Assembly (NCBI RefSeq): GCF_001306035.1
Contig: NZ_LGCM01000039.1
Coordinates: forward strand, 1-64,000
Length of the DNA: 64,000 nt
Direction: 5' to 3'
DNA from: Levilinea saccharolytica
GTDB lineage: Bacteria; Chloroflexota; Anaerolineae; Anaerolineales; Anaerolineaceae
Part shown: positions 15,609-24,690 of the stretch, in pieces
How positions within the stretch are numbered: the first letter of the stretch is position 1
Layout: the number at the start of each line of letters is the position of its first letter
The notes under the pieces: generated by a model
Database searches by the model: none
What the model was told of the DNA's origin: nothing
The model's input: only the letters and a program-made list of their open reading frames with translations
Position numbers and translations under genes: made by a program

Positions 15609-16958
15609 ATGCAATACGGCAGCCGCCCCCTCTCGTTTCGCTCTCACCGCTCCCGATCCAACCCCTATTGGATCCTGGTGCTTCTGCTCCTTTTGGTCGG
15701 CAGTGCCTTTGTGCTGCAAGCCCTTCAAAAAGAGGAGATCCGCTCGCCCTTCCTGCCCACCCCCTACCCCACCCGCACCGCAAATTCTTATGCGCTGGAA
15801 GGCCAAACCCACTTCGCCGCCGGCAACCTGAACAAGGCCATTGACGCCTATAAAGAGGCCGCCCGCCTGGACCCCACCGACCCCATGCTGCTGGTGGAAC
15901 AGGCCCGCATTCAAACCTACTCATCCGCCATGCTCACCACCGACGCCGAAAAGCGCGACCGCCTGCTGGAAGCCCTGGAAGCCATCACCCGCGCCCGCGA
16001 CCTGTCCCCCGAGGACAGCACCGTGCGCGCCGTGCGCGCCTTTGTCCTCGACTGGCTGGCTTCGCCCAGCCTGGTGGGAGATGAATACACCAAATATCTG
16101 GTGGAAGCCGAGCAGGAGGCCGTCCGCGCCCTGCAATTGGACAACCAGAACACCCTGGCCCTGGTGTACTACGCCGAAATCCTCATTGACCAGCTCAAGC
16201 TCACCCAGGCCCAGCAGTTCATCGGTCAGGCCTTGCAGCGCAACGATGAATCCATGGACCTGCACCGCGTGAACGCCTTCATCCTGGAAAACTACGGCGA
16301 CTACGCCGGGGCCATCGAAGAATACAAGCGCGCCGCCGCCATCACCCCCAATTTGACCTCGCTCTACATCTCCATCGGCGTCAACTACCGCCAGATCAAA
16401 CGCTATGACGAGGCCCTGGAGTACTTCACCAAAGCCGTCACCATCAACGAGCAGCTGGGCATCCGCGATCCCATCCCCTACCTGGCCATCGGCAAAACCT
16501 ATTCGCAGACCGGTGATTTCTTCGCCGCGGGCCTTAACGTGCGCAAGGCGCTGCTCTACAACCCCACCAACGCGGATGTGTACGGCTCCCTGGGGGTCAT
16601 CTACTTCAAGGCGCGCAACTACGAAACCGCCATCCTTGCCCTCAAATGCACCGTGCGCGGGTGCAGCGCCGAAGAAAGCTGCGCCGTGCGCAACCGCGGC
16701 GAAGCCTGCAGCGAGGCTGAAAACGCCCAGTCCGCGGCCGTCGAAGGCCTGCCCCTCTCCAGTTCCACCGTGGTGTACTACTTCACCTATGCGTCCGCGC
16801 TGGCGGGCATGCACCGCCCCTACAACGACTACTGCCAGGAAGCTATGCAAGTCATGTCTGAGGTGCGCAGCGGCTTCAGCCAAGACACCACCATCCTGAG
16901 CATCATCGAGCCCAGCGAGCAGATCTGCGAATCGTTTGGCTACTCACGGCTGAACTAA
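15609..16958 (+). CDS. Membrane-anchored TPR protein (tandem paralogue)
   Basis: A 449-residue protein: basic N-terminus, one transmembrane helix (about 20-37, YWILVLLLLLVGSAFVL), a PTPYPTRT linker and tetratricopeptide repeats including LNKAIDAYKEAARLDPTDPM and YDEALEYFTKAVTINEQLG. A cysteine-bearing stretch near residues 350-375 (CTVRGCSAEESCAVRNRGEAC) is not found in its neighbour as such and could form disulfides if exported. It begins five bases after the stop of the first TPR gene, with no clear ribosome site, so translation is probably coupled. A longer in-frame reading from 15135 overlaps the first gene in another frame and is rejected. Confidence 0.85.
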   Translation: MQYGSRPLSFRSHRSRSNPYWILVLLLLLVGSAFVLQALQKEEIRSPFLPTPYPTRTANSYALEGQTHFAAGNLNKAIDAYKEAARLDPTDPMLLVEQARIQTYSSAMLTTDAEKRDRLLEALEAITRARDLSPEDSTVRAVRAFVLDWLASPSLVGDEYTKYLVEAEQEAVRALQLDNQNTLALVYYAEILIDQLKLTQAQQFIGQALQRNDESMDLHRVNAFILENYGDYAGAIEEYKRAAAITPNLTSLYISIGVNYRQIKRYDEALEYFTKAVTINEQLGIRDPIPYLAIGKTYSQTGDFFAAGLNVRKALLYNPTNADVYGSLGVIYFKARNYETAILALKCTVRGCSAEESCAVRNRGEACSEAENAQSAAVEGLPLSSSTVVYYFTYASALAGMHRPYNDYCQEAMQVMSEVRSGFSQDTTILSIIEPSEQICESFGYSRLN

Positions 16959-17018
16959 TCTCCCCTGCGCCTTTCCCAGCTCAAATATCAGAGTTTTGTT
17001 AATTCCCCCAAAAGCCTC

Positions 17019-17047
17019 TTGACTTCCCATTCAAAGACAGGTATCAT
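17019..17047 (+). promoter_or_regulatory. groESL promoter
   Basis: TTGACT (17019-17024), 17-base spacer, TATCAT (17042-17047). The CIRCE operator starts nine bases after the -10 box and so covers the start point. Confidence 0.85.
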
Positions 17048-17055
17048 ACCTGACG

Positions 17056-17082
17056 TTAGCACTCACAGCGTGAGAGTGCTAA
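17056..17082. promoter_or_regulatory. CIRCE operator (HrcA binding site)
   Basis: TTAGCACTC-N9-GAGTGCTAA, a perfect match to the CIRCE consensus, located between the promoter and groES. HrcA binds CIRCE and represses chaperonin genes until heat or misfolded protein titrates GroEL. hrcA itself is not in this window. Confidence 0.97.
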
Positions 17083-17122
17083 AATCTTCAAAAATAAATC
17101 ATCCTGTAACCGGAGGTATGGA

Positions 17123-17419
17123 ATGGCACTCAACCTGAAACCCTTAGGCAGCCGTGTCATCGTGGAGCCTGTTGAGCAAGAAGAGGTCACCGCGAGCGGC
17201 ATCGTTCTTCCCGAAACCGCCAAAGAAAAACCCCAAAAAGGCACTGTCCTGGCCGCTGGCCCGGGCGACCGTGATGAAGATGGCAAGCGCATCGCTATGG
17301 ATGTGAAAGTGGGCGACACCGTCCTCTTTGCCAAATATGCCGGCACCGAAGTCAAAATTGACGGCAAGAAACTTCTCATCCTGCGCGAGAGCGACATTCT
17401 CGCTATTGTTGAAGCCTAA
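17123..17419 (+). CDS. groES: Co-chaperonin GroES
   Basis: A 98-residue Hsp10 with the [19 protein letters not shown] start, the mobile loop ([18 protein letters not shown]) and the [20 protein letters not shown] end. It caps the GroEL chamber during ATP-driven folding. GGAGG lies seven bases before the ATG. It is the first gene of a CIRCE-controlled operon with groEL 34 bases downstream. Confidence 0.98.
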   Translation: MALNLKPLGSRVIVEPVEQEEVTASGIVLPETAKEKPQKGTVLAAGPGDRDEDGKRIAMDVKVGDTVLFAKYAGTEVKIDGKKLLILRESDILAIVEA

Positions 17420-17453
17420 TTTTATCTAGCGATCGTACAGAAGGAGAACCAAA

Positions 17454-19085
17454 ATGGGAGCCAAACAGCTCGTTTTTGCTGAAGATGCCCGCCGCCGGCT
17501 CAAGAGCGGTATTGATGTGGTTGCCAACGCTGTTGCCACCACCCTCGGCCCCAAAGGCCGCAACGTGGCCCTGGATCGCAAGTTCGGATCCCCCACCATC
17601 ACCCACGACGGCGTGACGGTTGCCAAAGAAATTGAACTGGAAGATCCCTTTGAAAACATGGGCGCCCAGCTTCTGAAGGAAGCCGCCACCAAGACCAACG
17701 ACATCGCTGGCGACGGCACCACCACCTCCACCGTTTTGGCCCACGCCATCGTCACCGAAGGTCTCAAGACCCTGGCCGCTGGCGCCAACCCCATGCTCCT
17801 CAAGCGCGGTATCGAAGCCGCCGCCAAAGCCGTTGCCGATGGCATCCGCGCCCAGGCGATTGAAATCACCACCAAAGAAGAAATTGCTTCCGTGGCCACC
17901 ATCTCGGCCCAGGATTCCGTCATTGGCGATCTCATCGCCGATGTGATGGACAAAGTCGGCAAAGACGGCGTCATCACCGTGGAAGAGTCCAAGGGCCTGG
18001 CCTTCGAACAGGAATACGTTGAAGGTATGCAGTTCGACCGCGGCTACATCTCGGCCTACTTTATCACCGACGCCGAGCACATGGAATCCGTCATCAATGA
18101 GCCTTACCTGCTCATCCATGACAAGAAAATCTCCGCCGCCCAGGATATCGTTCCCATCCTCGAAAAACTCGTCCAGATCGGCAAGCGCGACCTGGTCATC
18201 CTGGCCGAAGATGTGGACGGCGAAGCGCTGGCCACCCTCGTGCTGAACAAACTGCGCGGCATGCTCAACGTGCTGGCCGTCAAAGCCCCCGGCTTCGGCG
18301 ACCGCCGCAAGGCCATGCTGCAGGACATCGCCACCCTCACCGGCGCCACCGTGATCTCCGAAGAGACCGGCCGCAAGCTGGACACCATCACCATTCAGGA
18401 TTTGGGCCGCGCTGAAAAGATCGTTGCCGACAAAGACAACACCACCATCATCGGTGGCAAGGGCAACGAAGCCGAAATCAAGGGCCGCATCGAACAGATC
18501 CGCGTGGAAATTGACAAGACCACCAGCGATTACGACCGCGAAAAACTTCAGGAACGTCTGGCCAAGCTCTCCGGCGGCGTTGCCATCATCCGCGTTGGCG
18601 CTGCCACCGAGACCGAACTGAAGGAAAAGAAGCACCGCGTGGAAGACGCCCTGTCGGCCACCCGCGCCGCGGTTGAAGAAGGCATCGTCCCCGGTGGTGG
18701 GGTTGCCCTCATCAACGCCATTGCCTCCCTCGACGGCGTCAAGATGGATGTGGATGACGAGCAGATCGGCGTCAACATCGTGCGCAAGGCCCTCGAAGTG
18801 CCCCTGCGCAAGATCACCGAGAATGCTGGCAAAGAAGGCTCCGTCATTCTGGAGAACATCCGCCAGGCTCAGAAGCGCGAAAACAACACCCGCATCGGCT
18901 ACGATGTCCTGCGCGACACCTACATGGACATGGTCACCGGCGGCGTGATTGACCCCGCCAAAGTGACCCGCGGCGCCCTCGAGAATGCCGCTTCCATCGC
19001 CGCCATGATCCTGACCACCGAGGCCCTGATCACCGACGTGCCCGAAAAGGAAAAACCGGCCGCTCCCCCCATGCCGGAGTACTAA
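17454..19085 (+). CDS. groEL: Chaperonin GroEL
   Basis: A 543-residue Hsp60 subunit. ATP-site motifs [20 protein letters not shown] and [11 protein letters not shown] are intact, as are the apical domain and the LEGG-type end of the equatorial domain ([11 protein letters not shown]). The C-terminus is PPMPEY rather than the GGM repeat of proteobacterial GroEL, as in many other phyla. AAGGAG precedes the ATG. It is expressed with groES under CIRCE control and closed by the terminator at 19105. Confidence 0.98.
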   Translation: MGAKQLVFAEDARRRLKSGIDVVANAVATTLGPKGRNVALDRKFGSPTITHDGVTVAKEIELEDPFENMGAQLLKEAATKTNDIAGDGTTTSTVLAHAIVTEGLKTLAAGANPMLLKRGIEAAAKAVADGIRAQAIEITTKEEIASVATISAQDSVIGDLIADVMDKVGKDGVITVEESKGLAFEQEYVEGMQFDRGYISAYFITDAEHMESVINEPYLLIHDKKISAAQDIVPILEKLVQIGKRDLVILAEDVDGEALATLVLNKLRGMLNVLAVKAPGFGDRRKAMLQDIATLTGATVISEETGRKLDTITIQDLGRAEKIVADKDNTTIIGGKGNEAEIKGRIEQIRVEIDKTTSDYDREKLQERLAKLSGGVAIIRVGAATETELKEKKHRVEDALSATRAAVEEGIVPGGGVALINAIASLDGVKMDVDDEQIGVNIVRKALEVPLRKITENAGKEGSVILENIRQAQKRENNTRIGYDVLRDTYMDMVTGGVIDPAKVTRGALENAASIAAMILTTEALITDVPEKEKPAAPPMPEY

Positions 19086-19104
19086 ATCTAATCTGTAAAA
19101 CCCC

Positions 19105-19137
19105 AGCCGCGCCCCTCAAAAGGCGCGGCTTTTCTTT
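19105..19137 (+). terminator. groESL terminator
   Basis: AGCCGCGCC (19105-19113) pairs perfectly with GGCGCGGCT (19122-19130), loop CCTCAAAA, followed by TTTCTTTT. The same hairpin and T-tract recur at 22202 as part of a longer duplicated module. Confidence 0.92.
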
Positions 19138-19203
19138 TCCTCCCCTACCTATCAAGGTTGCAAACCGCGTTTTCTTGCGGCTTTCCCCTTTCCCCTGTAT
19201 AGT
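19106..19203 (+). repeat. Duplicated terminator-promoter module, copy 1
   Basis: From the groEL terminator to the -10 box before the secreted protein, this segment aligns with 22202-22298 with a single one-base gap. The first 33 bases are identical, as is an internal CAAGGTTGCAA and the TTTTCTTGCG that contains the -35 box; the bases between are diverged. Confidence 0.8.
19175..19203 (+). promoter_or_regulatory. Promoter of the secreted HEXXH protein
   Basis: TTGCGG (19175-19180), 17-base spacer, TATAGT (19198-19203). It lies at the same place in module copy 1 as the diguanylate cyclase promoter does in copy 2. Confidence 0.7.
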
Positions 19204-19303
19204 TCACCATACTGTCCACAGCGGCAAGCATGGGTTCAAACCGGCCGGGCAGGGCAGCTCGATCGCAGTTTCATTTTTCCATCAGGGAGGCATAACCCGT
19301 ATC

Positions 19304-22177
19304 ATGCAAAAGTTTAAGCTTATTCTATTATTCATCGCCGCAGTCTTTATGACCTTTGCCTTTCAGCCCCAGGCCAGCGTATCTCCAAAGGCAGCCCCAC
19401 CCTCCGCGCCGGTGCCCTCCGCCAGCTTCTTCTCCGGCATCCCCATCCATCTGATCGGTGAAACCGTCAGCAGCGAAGGCTATCAGGTGAGCCTCACCGC
19501 GGTGCAGCTGCAAGGGGACGAAATCACCCTATCGGTCGAAATTTCCAACCTGGGCAGCCAGCCCATTGACCTCAACTGGGGTGTGCAGCTTTACCAACCG
19601 GATGAAGCCCAACTGAGCCTCAAAAACCCCCTGCCCGATTCGCAGGCCCAGCTCCAGCCGGGGGACAGCCTGACGCGCGACTGGGTGTTTCAGAACCCCC
19701 TCCCCGGCCTAGACCCGCAAACCCTGACGAATTACCGCTTTCTCTTCGCCCCGCGCGGATGGTCGGGGCCGGTGGTGCTTTACCGTCTGAGCGATCAGGC
19801 CCCCCAGCCCCAGCCGCCCACCGCGCCGCCGCCCGAACTTCCCGAAGCGGGCATTTCTGCCTACGGCGTCACCGGCGACCCCTGGAAAATGCTGGTGCTG
19901 ATCTACCGCAATATTGACACCGATTACGTGGAAGACGGCGTTCAAAAGCACCTCACCGCCAGCATGCCCGAAGCCGATATCACCAATATGCGCAATTCCT
20001 TCCTCAATATCCCCCACCGCAACGTGGTTTACGGTTATTCGGACAACCTGGCCGAGGTGGAAGCCCATGTGGTCATCGTAGATCGTCCGCTCACCAACCT
20101 GGAACCCATCTCCACCGGTTTCTGGCCTTCGCCCTCCGTTACCAAACCAGAACTAGACCTGTACGCGCCCAAGGGCAAATACGACTCGGTGATCGTTTTC
20201 TGGCAGGCCTCCCACCCCACCACGGGGCAGTCCCTCCCCATTTATGGGTGGGGGCTGGGCTATTGGCCCGGCGATTACGCCAACGGCATGACCTATGCCA
20301 CCGTCTTTAATTTGAGCTGGTATTGGCCCGGCGACCCTTGCCGCGGCGAAGTCTTCCTGCATGAGTGGCTGCACGGCGTGACCGGCTACTACATGTGGCT
20401 GGGTTATCCCTTCCCGGTGGAAGATCTGCACGGCGCAGAGGAGGCCGGTTACACCACCAACGCCAGCGGCTGCTGGGAACCCTGGCTGCGCGACTACATG
20501 CGCGGGCGCGTGCTTGAAAACAGCCAATACAAAGGCCTGGTTCCTGCCACCTGGCAAGGCGGTTCCATCACCACCCGCACCATCACCGGCTGGCGCGGCG
20601 AGTACTTTAATAATGAAACCTTGACCGGCATCCCCGTGTTGGTGCGCGGCGACTCCTCCATTAATTTCGATTGGGCTGCCGAATCTCCTCACCCCCTGGT
20701 TAATGCCGATCATTTTTCTGCGCGCTGGACGCGCACGTTCAATTTTTCCGCTGGGATCTATGAATTCTCCGCGCTTAGGGATGACGGCGCGCGCCTGTGG
20801 ATTGACAACGTATTGGTGATGGACGCCTGGCAGTACGGCCGCCAATGGGAGACCGTCCGTGTGCCGCTGACGGCTGGCAATCACACCCTGCGTTACGAAG
20901 TGTATGAGATTGACGGCTGGTCCGCGGCCATCTTAAACTGGCAATTGGCGCCCGTGCAAAAACCCCTCAACCTGACCGCCTCCCCAGAAGACGACGCCGT
21001 CCTGCTCACCTGGGACAACCAGGAGACCGACAGCGAAATTGTGGTGGAGCGTTCGCCCACGGGAAGCAGTCAATGGGTGCAAATTGCCAAAACGAGTCTG
21101 AACGCGGTCAGCTACCGTGATACCAACGTGGAGTGCGGCCAAACCTACTATTATCGGGTGCGCGCCTTGAAAACCAGCCAGTATTCACCCTACAGCAGCG
21201 TTGCCTCAGCTGGTTTGGAGAACTGCATCGTGGGAACCTGCAAGCCCGCCCGCACCTTGCTGCTCGGAAAAATCCATGCCAGCAGCACCGCGCGTACCTC
21301 CGCTTCCGACAGCATTGATGCTTACCGCGGCGTCCCCTGGGACGAGACCGGCCCAGAGGTCGCCTACACCTTTTATGCCAACAGCAGCGGCACGGTGGAA
21401 TTCCTGCTCGAAGGCTTGCTGGTGGATCTGGATGTCATCGTCCTGGACGACGCCGGTTCCGGCTGCGACCCCAATGAAGTCCTCAGCTACGGCGACACAA
21501 GCGCGTCCATCGAAGCCCAGGCCGGCCACACCTATCACGTGATTGTGGATGGGGCCTATGGGGCTGCCGGGGCCTACAAGCTGCGCGCCCGCGCCTTGAG
21601 CCTCATGCCCGGCCACACCGAAACCGCCCTTTCCCTGCGCCCCACCCTGGCTGTCCCGGAGATCGGCGCACGCTCCTACACTTTGCAGCTGTCCCGTTAC
21701 GCCGATTTTCACAAACTGATGGTGAGCAAGACCCTGCTGCGCCCCGCCTGGACCCCCGGCAGCAATCTGCTGCCCGCCACCGAATACTTTTGGCGGGTGA
21801 AGGTGAAAATGCCTGACGGCAGCAGCCAGCTCATGGGGCCGTATCAATTCACCACCCCCAACCCGCCGGGGAAATCCACCCTCCTCTTACCGGCCTCCGG
21901 CGCGAAAAACGTGTCCAGGCAGCCCTTCCTGCAGTGGACTCTTCCCAGCCTGCCGCCGGACACCCCGTTTGGGTTCTATGAGGTGCAGATCGCCACAGAC
22001 GCCAGTTTCCACAATCCGGTGCGCATTCTGAATGTGGGCGACTTCTATCACGCCTACACGCAGCCTAACACCGCTTTATCGCCGCTCACGCGTTATTACT
22101 GGCGCGTGCGTGCCTATACCGGTGCCAATGAATTCGGCCCCTGGTCGAGTGTGCGCAATTTCAAAACGGGAAATTGA
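19304..22177 (+). CDS. Secreted multidomain protein with HEXXH motif, PA14, PPC and Fn3-like domains
   Basis: A 957-residue exported protein. A signal peptide (about residues 1-25) is followed by a beta-rich domain (45-170), a Pro-rich linker, and a domain with HEWLH (His353, Glu354, His357), a zinc-protease signature; His376 or Glu373 could supply a third ligand. Then come a PA14 domain (about 428-545, GWRGEYFNN and DDGARLWIDN), a fibronectin type III domain (550-645), a bacterial pre-peptidase C-terminal-like domain (about 650-775, EVAYTFYANSSGTVEFLLEG) and one or two Fn3-like domains to the end. PA14, PPC and Fn3 are adhesion or glycan-binding modules in secreted enzymes. The start has AGGGAGG 13 bases upstream, longer than usual. 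Protease activity is inferred from HEXXH only. Confidence 0.8.
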   Translation: MQKFKLILLFIAAVFMTFAFQPQASVSPKAAPPSAPVPSASFFSGIPIHLIGETVSSEGYQVSLTAVQLQGDEITLSVEISNLGSQPIDLNWGVQLYQPDEAQLSLKNPLPDSQAQLQPGDSLTRDWVFQNPLPGLDPQTLTNYRFLFAPRGWSGPVVLYRLSDQAPQPQPPTAPPPELPEAGISAYGVTGDPWKMLVLIYRNIDTDYVEDGVQKHLTASMPEADITNMRNSFLNIPHRNVVYGYSDNLAEVEAHVVIVDRPLTNLEPISTGFWPSPSVTKPELDLYAPKGKYDSVIVFWQASHPTTGQSLPIYGWGLGYWPGDYANGMTYATVFNLSWYWPGDPCRGEVFLHEWLHGVTGYYMWLGYPFPVEDLHGAEEAGYTTNASGCWEPWLRDYMRGRVLENSQYKGLVPATWQGGSITTRTITGWRGEYFNNETLTGIPVLVRGDSSINFDWAAESPHPLVNADHFSARWTRTFNFSAGIYEFSALRDDGARLWIDNVLVMDAWQYGRQWETVRVPLTAGNHTLRYEVYEIDGWSAAILNWQLAPVQKPLNLTASPEDDAVLLTWDNQETDSEIVVERSPTGSSQWVQIAKTSLNAVSYRDTNVECGQTYYYRVRALKTSQYSPYSSVASAGLENCIVGTCKPARTLLLGKIHASSTARTSASDSIDAYRGVPWDETGPEVAYTFYANSSGTVEFLLEGLLVDLDVIVLDDAGSGCDPNEVLSYGDTSASIEAQAGHTYHVIVDGAYGAAGAYKLRARALSLMPGHTETALSLRPTLAVPEIGARSYTLQLSRYADFHKLMVSKTLLRPAWTPGSNLLPATEYFWRVKVKMPDGSSQLMGPYQFTTPNPPGKSTLLLPASGAKNVSRQPFLQWTLPSLPPDTPFGFYEVQIATDASFHNPVRILNVGDFYHAYTQPNTALSPLTRYYWRVRAYTGANEFGPWSSVRNFKTGN

Positions 22178-22201
22178 GTCAGGTTTTCAAGCAAATCCCC
22201 C

Positions 22202-22232
22202 GCCGCGCCCCTCAAAAGGCGCGGCTTTTCTT
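22202..22232 (+). terminator. Terminator of the secreted-protein gene
   Basis: GCCGCGCC (22202-22209) pairs with GGCGCGGC (22218-22225), loop CCTCAAAA, followed by a T-rich tract. It is the same hairpin as the groEL terminator. Confidence 0.9.
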
Positions 22233-22269
22233 TTTTTACCCGCTTTTCAAGGTTGCAAGCTGATTTTTC

Positions 22270-22298
22270 TTGCGATTTCCACATTTTACCTGTATATT
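22270..22298 (+). promoter_or_regulatory. Promoter of the diguanylate cyclase
   Basis: TTGCGA (22270-22275), 17-base spacer, TATATT (22293-22298). Confidence 0.75.
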
Positions 22299-22371
22299 AG
22301 ACAAAGGATTAGAGGATATCCGGTCTGGTCAATTATTTTCTGTCGGTATAGGAAGGCACGCAGGGGATGCC

Positions 22372-23979
22372 ATGCCGTTTCAAATCACCACTTTTGTCCT
22401 TCTGAATGCAGTTGCCGGTCTCACATCCCTTCTACTCACGGGGCTGGCCTGGCAGCGGCGCAGCGTCAACGGCGCGCGTTCGCTGGCCGCCTTATCCCTG
22501 TCCGTAACCATCTGGTGCCTCAGCGCCGCGGTCGAAATGGCGGCGGTGTCCATCCCCGAAAAAATCTTCTGGTCCAAAGTCCAATACATCGGCGTCACCA
22601 CAGCGCCGGTCTTATTTGTGCTCTTCGCCCTGGAATACAGCCGCCTGACCCGCTGGTTAAGCCGCCCAAGAATCGCCCTGTATTTTGTCATCCCCCTCCT
22701 CACCTTTACGCTGGCCGCCACCAACGAATGGCATCATCTCATCTGGGCCAACGTGCGCCCCAGCCCCGACGGCTTTAACCTGGCGGTGTATGACCACGGC
22801 CCGGCCTTTTGGGCGCTGGTGGTCGGCTACGCCTACCTGTGCAACCTCACCGCCTCCTTCCTGCTCATCCGCGCCGTACAGCGCTTCCCCAAGGTTTACC
22901 GACTGCAGTTCATGGCCTTCATCATCGCCATCATCTGCCCCTGGGCCAACAGCATCATCTACATCCTCGGCTTCAATCCGCTGCAAGGCATGGATCTGAC
23001 CCCTGCTTCGTTTTCAGTCTTTGCCCTGAGCATGTCCATCGCCATCTTCCGCTTCCAATTTTTAGATCTGGCCCCCTTTGCTTTCGAAACCATCATCGAA
23101 ACCATGCAGGACGGCATCGTGGTGGTGGATGGGCGCGGCCGCATCCTGGATATCAACCCCTCAGCAGTCCATTGGATCAGCCCTGGAAATCCAGATAAGA
23201 ACGAACTCAAGGGAAAATCGCTAGCTCAAATCAACCCCGATCTGGCCCCCCTCACCCACACGCCGTCTCAGGCGCAGTGGGAATTCACCCTCTATCAGCC
23301 CGACCCGCTCACGCTGGAAGTGCGTGTTTCTCCCATTCAAAATCACCGCAAAGATCCATTGGGGAAAATCATCACCTTTCACGATATCACCCTGCGCCGC
23401 CAGTTTGAAGAAGAGCTGCGCGCCGCCAATGCTCGCCTCCAGGCCCAAATTCAGGAGAATGAACTCCTGCAAATTCACCTGCGCGAACAAGCCGTCCGCG
23501 ACTCACTCACCGGGCTGCACAACCGCCGCTATCTGGAAGAGGTGCTCCAGCAAAGTCTGGCCCGCGCCGAGCGCCAGCAAACCCCCCTCAGCCTGGTAAT
23601 GATTGACATTGACCAGTTCAAGTCCTTTAACGACAACTTCGGCCACAAAGCCGGGGACGCCATGCTGGTGATGCTGTCGGAGCTGCTGATTCGCTACGTG
23701 CGCCGCGAAGATACCGCCTGCCGTTTTGGCGGTGAAGAATTCATCATAGTCCTGCCCGGCGCCCCCATCGAAGTTGCAGAGCGCCGCGCCGAAGAATGGC
23801 GCAGGGCCTTTGAACACAGCCAACTGCTCTATAACGCCCAGACCCTCAGCACCACCTTCTCCTGCGGCGTGGCGTCCTTCCCTCAGGACGGACTGACCGT
23901 GGATGAGCTCATCCAGGCGGCGGATAAGGCCCTGTACACCGCCAAAAAACGCGGCCGCAACTGCGTGACCCGCGCCTAA
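22372..23979 (+). CDS. Membrane diguanylate cyclase (7TM-PAS-GGDEF)
   Basis: A 535-residue c-di-GMP synthase. About seven transmembrane segments (residues 1-225) match the histidine-kinase-type N-terminal 7TM sensor region, followed by a PAS domain (about 240-345), a short coiled coil (ELRAANARLQAQIQEN) and a GGDEF domain. The active site reads GGEEF (453-457), and the RxxD product-inhibition site is present as RRED (444-447), so the enzyme should be active and feedback-inhibited. The DxLT-type entry SLTGLHNRRYLEE is also present. It converges on sdhB, overlapping its stop by three bases. Its promoter is a copy of the one before the secreted HEXXH protein. Confidence 0.93.
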   Translation: MPFQITTFVLLNAVAGLTSLLLTGLAWQRRSVNGARSLAALSLSVTIWCLSAAVEMAAVSIPEKIFWSKVQYIGVTTAPVLFVLFALEYSRLTRWLSRPRIALYFVIPLLTFTLAATNEWHHLIWANVRPSPDGFNLAVYDHGPAFWALVVGYAYLCNLTASFLLIRAVQRFPKVYRLQFMAFIIAIICPWANSIIYILGFNPLQGMDLTPASFSVFALSMSIAIFRFQFLDLAPFAFETIIETMQDGIVVVDGRGRILDINPSAVHWISPGNPDKNELKGKSLAQINPDLAPLTHTPSQAQWEFTLYQPDPLTLEVRVSPIQNHRKDPLGKIITFHDITLRRQFEEELRAANARLQAQIQENELLQIHLREQAVRDSLTGLHNRRYLEEVLQQSLARAERQQTPLSLVMIDIDQFKSFNDNFGHKAGDAMLVMLSELLIRYVRREDTACRFGGEEFIIVLPGAPIEVAERRAEEWRRAFEHSQLLYNAQTLSTTFSCGVASFPQDGLTVDELIQAADKALYTAKKRGRNCVTRA

Positions 23980-24674
23980 CGATTCAGCGCCTCTTTGACC
24001 TCCGCAATCGCACGTGTAATCTGAATATCCCGCGGGCAAGCCTCGCTGCAATTAAAGGCTGTGCGGCAGGCCCACACCCCCATGCGCTGGTTCAGCACCG
24101 CCAGGCGCTTTGCCCCTGCCCGGTCGCGGCTGTCGTAGATAAAGCGGTGGGCGTTCACGATCGCCGCCGGGCCCACATAGTTCTCGCTGGCCCAAAACGA
24201 CGGGCAAGAGGTGGTGCAGGCCGCGCACAGAATGCACTTGGTGGTATCCTCAAAACGCTCCTGCTCCTGTGGCGATTGCAGCCGCTCTTTGCCGTCTTCC
24301 GGCAGCGGCTCATCGTTCACTAGGTAGGGCATCACCGAGCGGTAGTGCGCAAAAAACGGCTCCATATCCACAATCAGGTCCTTGATCACCCGCATCCCCA
24401 GCAGCGGCTCCACCGTCACCTGATCGGTGTTCAAATCCTTCAGTAAGACCTTACAGGCCAGCGCATTGCGCCCGTTGATGCGCATGGCGTCCGAGCCGCA
24501 CACGCCGTGCGCGCAGGAGCGCCGAAAAGCCAGCGTGCCGTCGTTGTAATTCTTCACCATCTCCAACAGGTCCAAAACCCGTTCGGTCGGCTCCGCTTGA
24601 ACATCAAAACGGTCGTAGCGCGGCTTGCGGTCTATTTCGGGGTTAAAGCGAAAGACTTTTAAGTGAACTTGCAT
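23976..24674 (-). CDS. sdhB: Succinate dehydrogenase iron-sulfur subunit
   Basis: A 232-residue SdhB/FrdB. The N-terminal plant-type ferredoxin domain has the [2Fe-2S] cysteines in SCAHGVCGSDAMRINGRNAL-AC; the C-terminal domain carries CILCAACTTSCPSFW and CRTAFNCSEACPRDI for the [4Fe-4S] and [3Fe-4S] clusters. It passes electrons from the flavoprotein to quinone through the membrane anchor. It is the last gene of sdhCDAB, 16 bases after sdhA. Confidence 0.96.
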   Translation of the reverse strand: MQVHLKVFRFNPEIDRKPRYDRFDVQAEPTERVLDLLEMVKNYNDGTLAFRRSCAHGVCGSDAMRINGRNALACKVLLKDLNTDQVTVEPLLGMRVIKDLIVDMEPFFAHYRSVMPYLVNDEPLPEDGKERLQSPQEQERFEDTTKCILCAACTTSCPSFWASENYVGPAAIVNAHRFIYDSRDRAGAKRLAVLNQRMGVWACRTAFNCSEACPRDIQITRAIAEVKEALNR

Positions 24675-24690
24675 CTCCGCTCTCCTTCGG

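Larger units (their letters stand above)
22202..22298 (+). repeat. Duplicated terminator-promoter module, copy 2
   Basis: Aligns with 19106-19203 as described for copy 1, ending in the diguanylate cyclase -10 box. Confidence 0.8.

Noticed and set aside
14360-15610. 416-codon minus-strand frame opposite the first TPR gene
   Set aside because: Gly/Val/Phe-rich antisense reading; the TPR pattern on the plus strand is decisive.
17403-18635. 410-codon minus-strand frame opposite groEL
   Set aside because: groEL is unmistakable on the plus strand.
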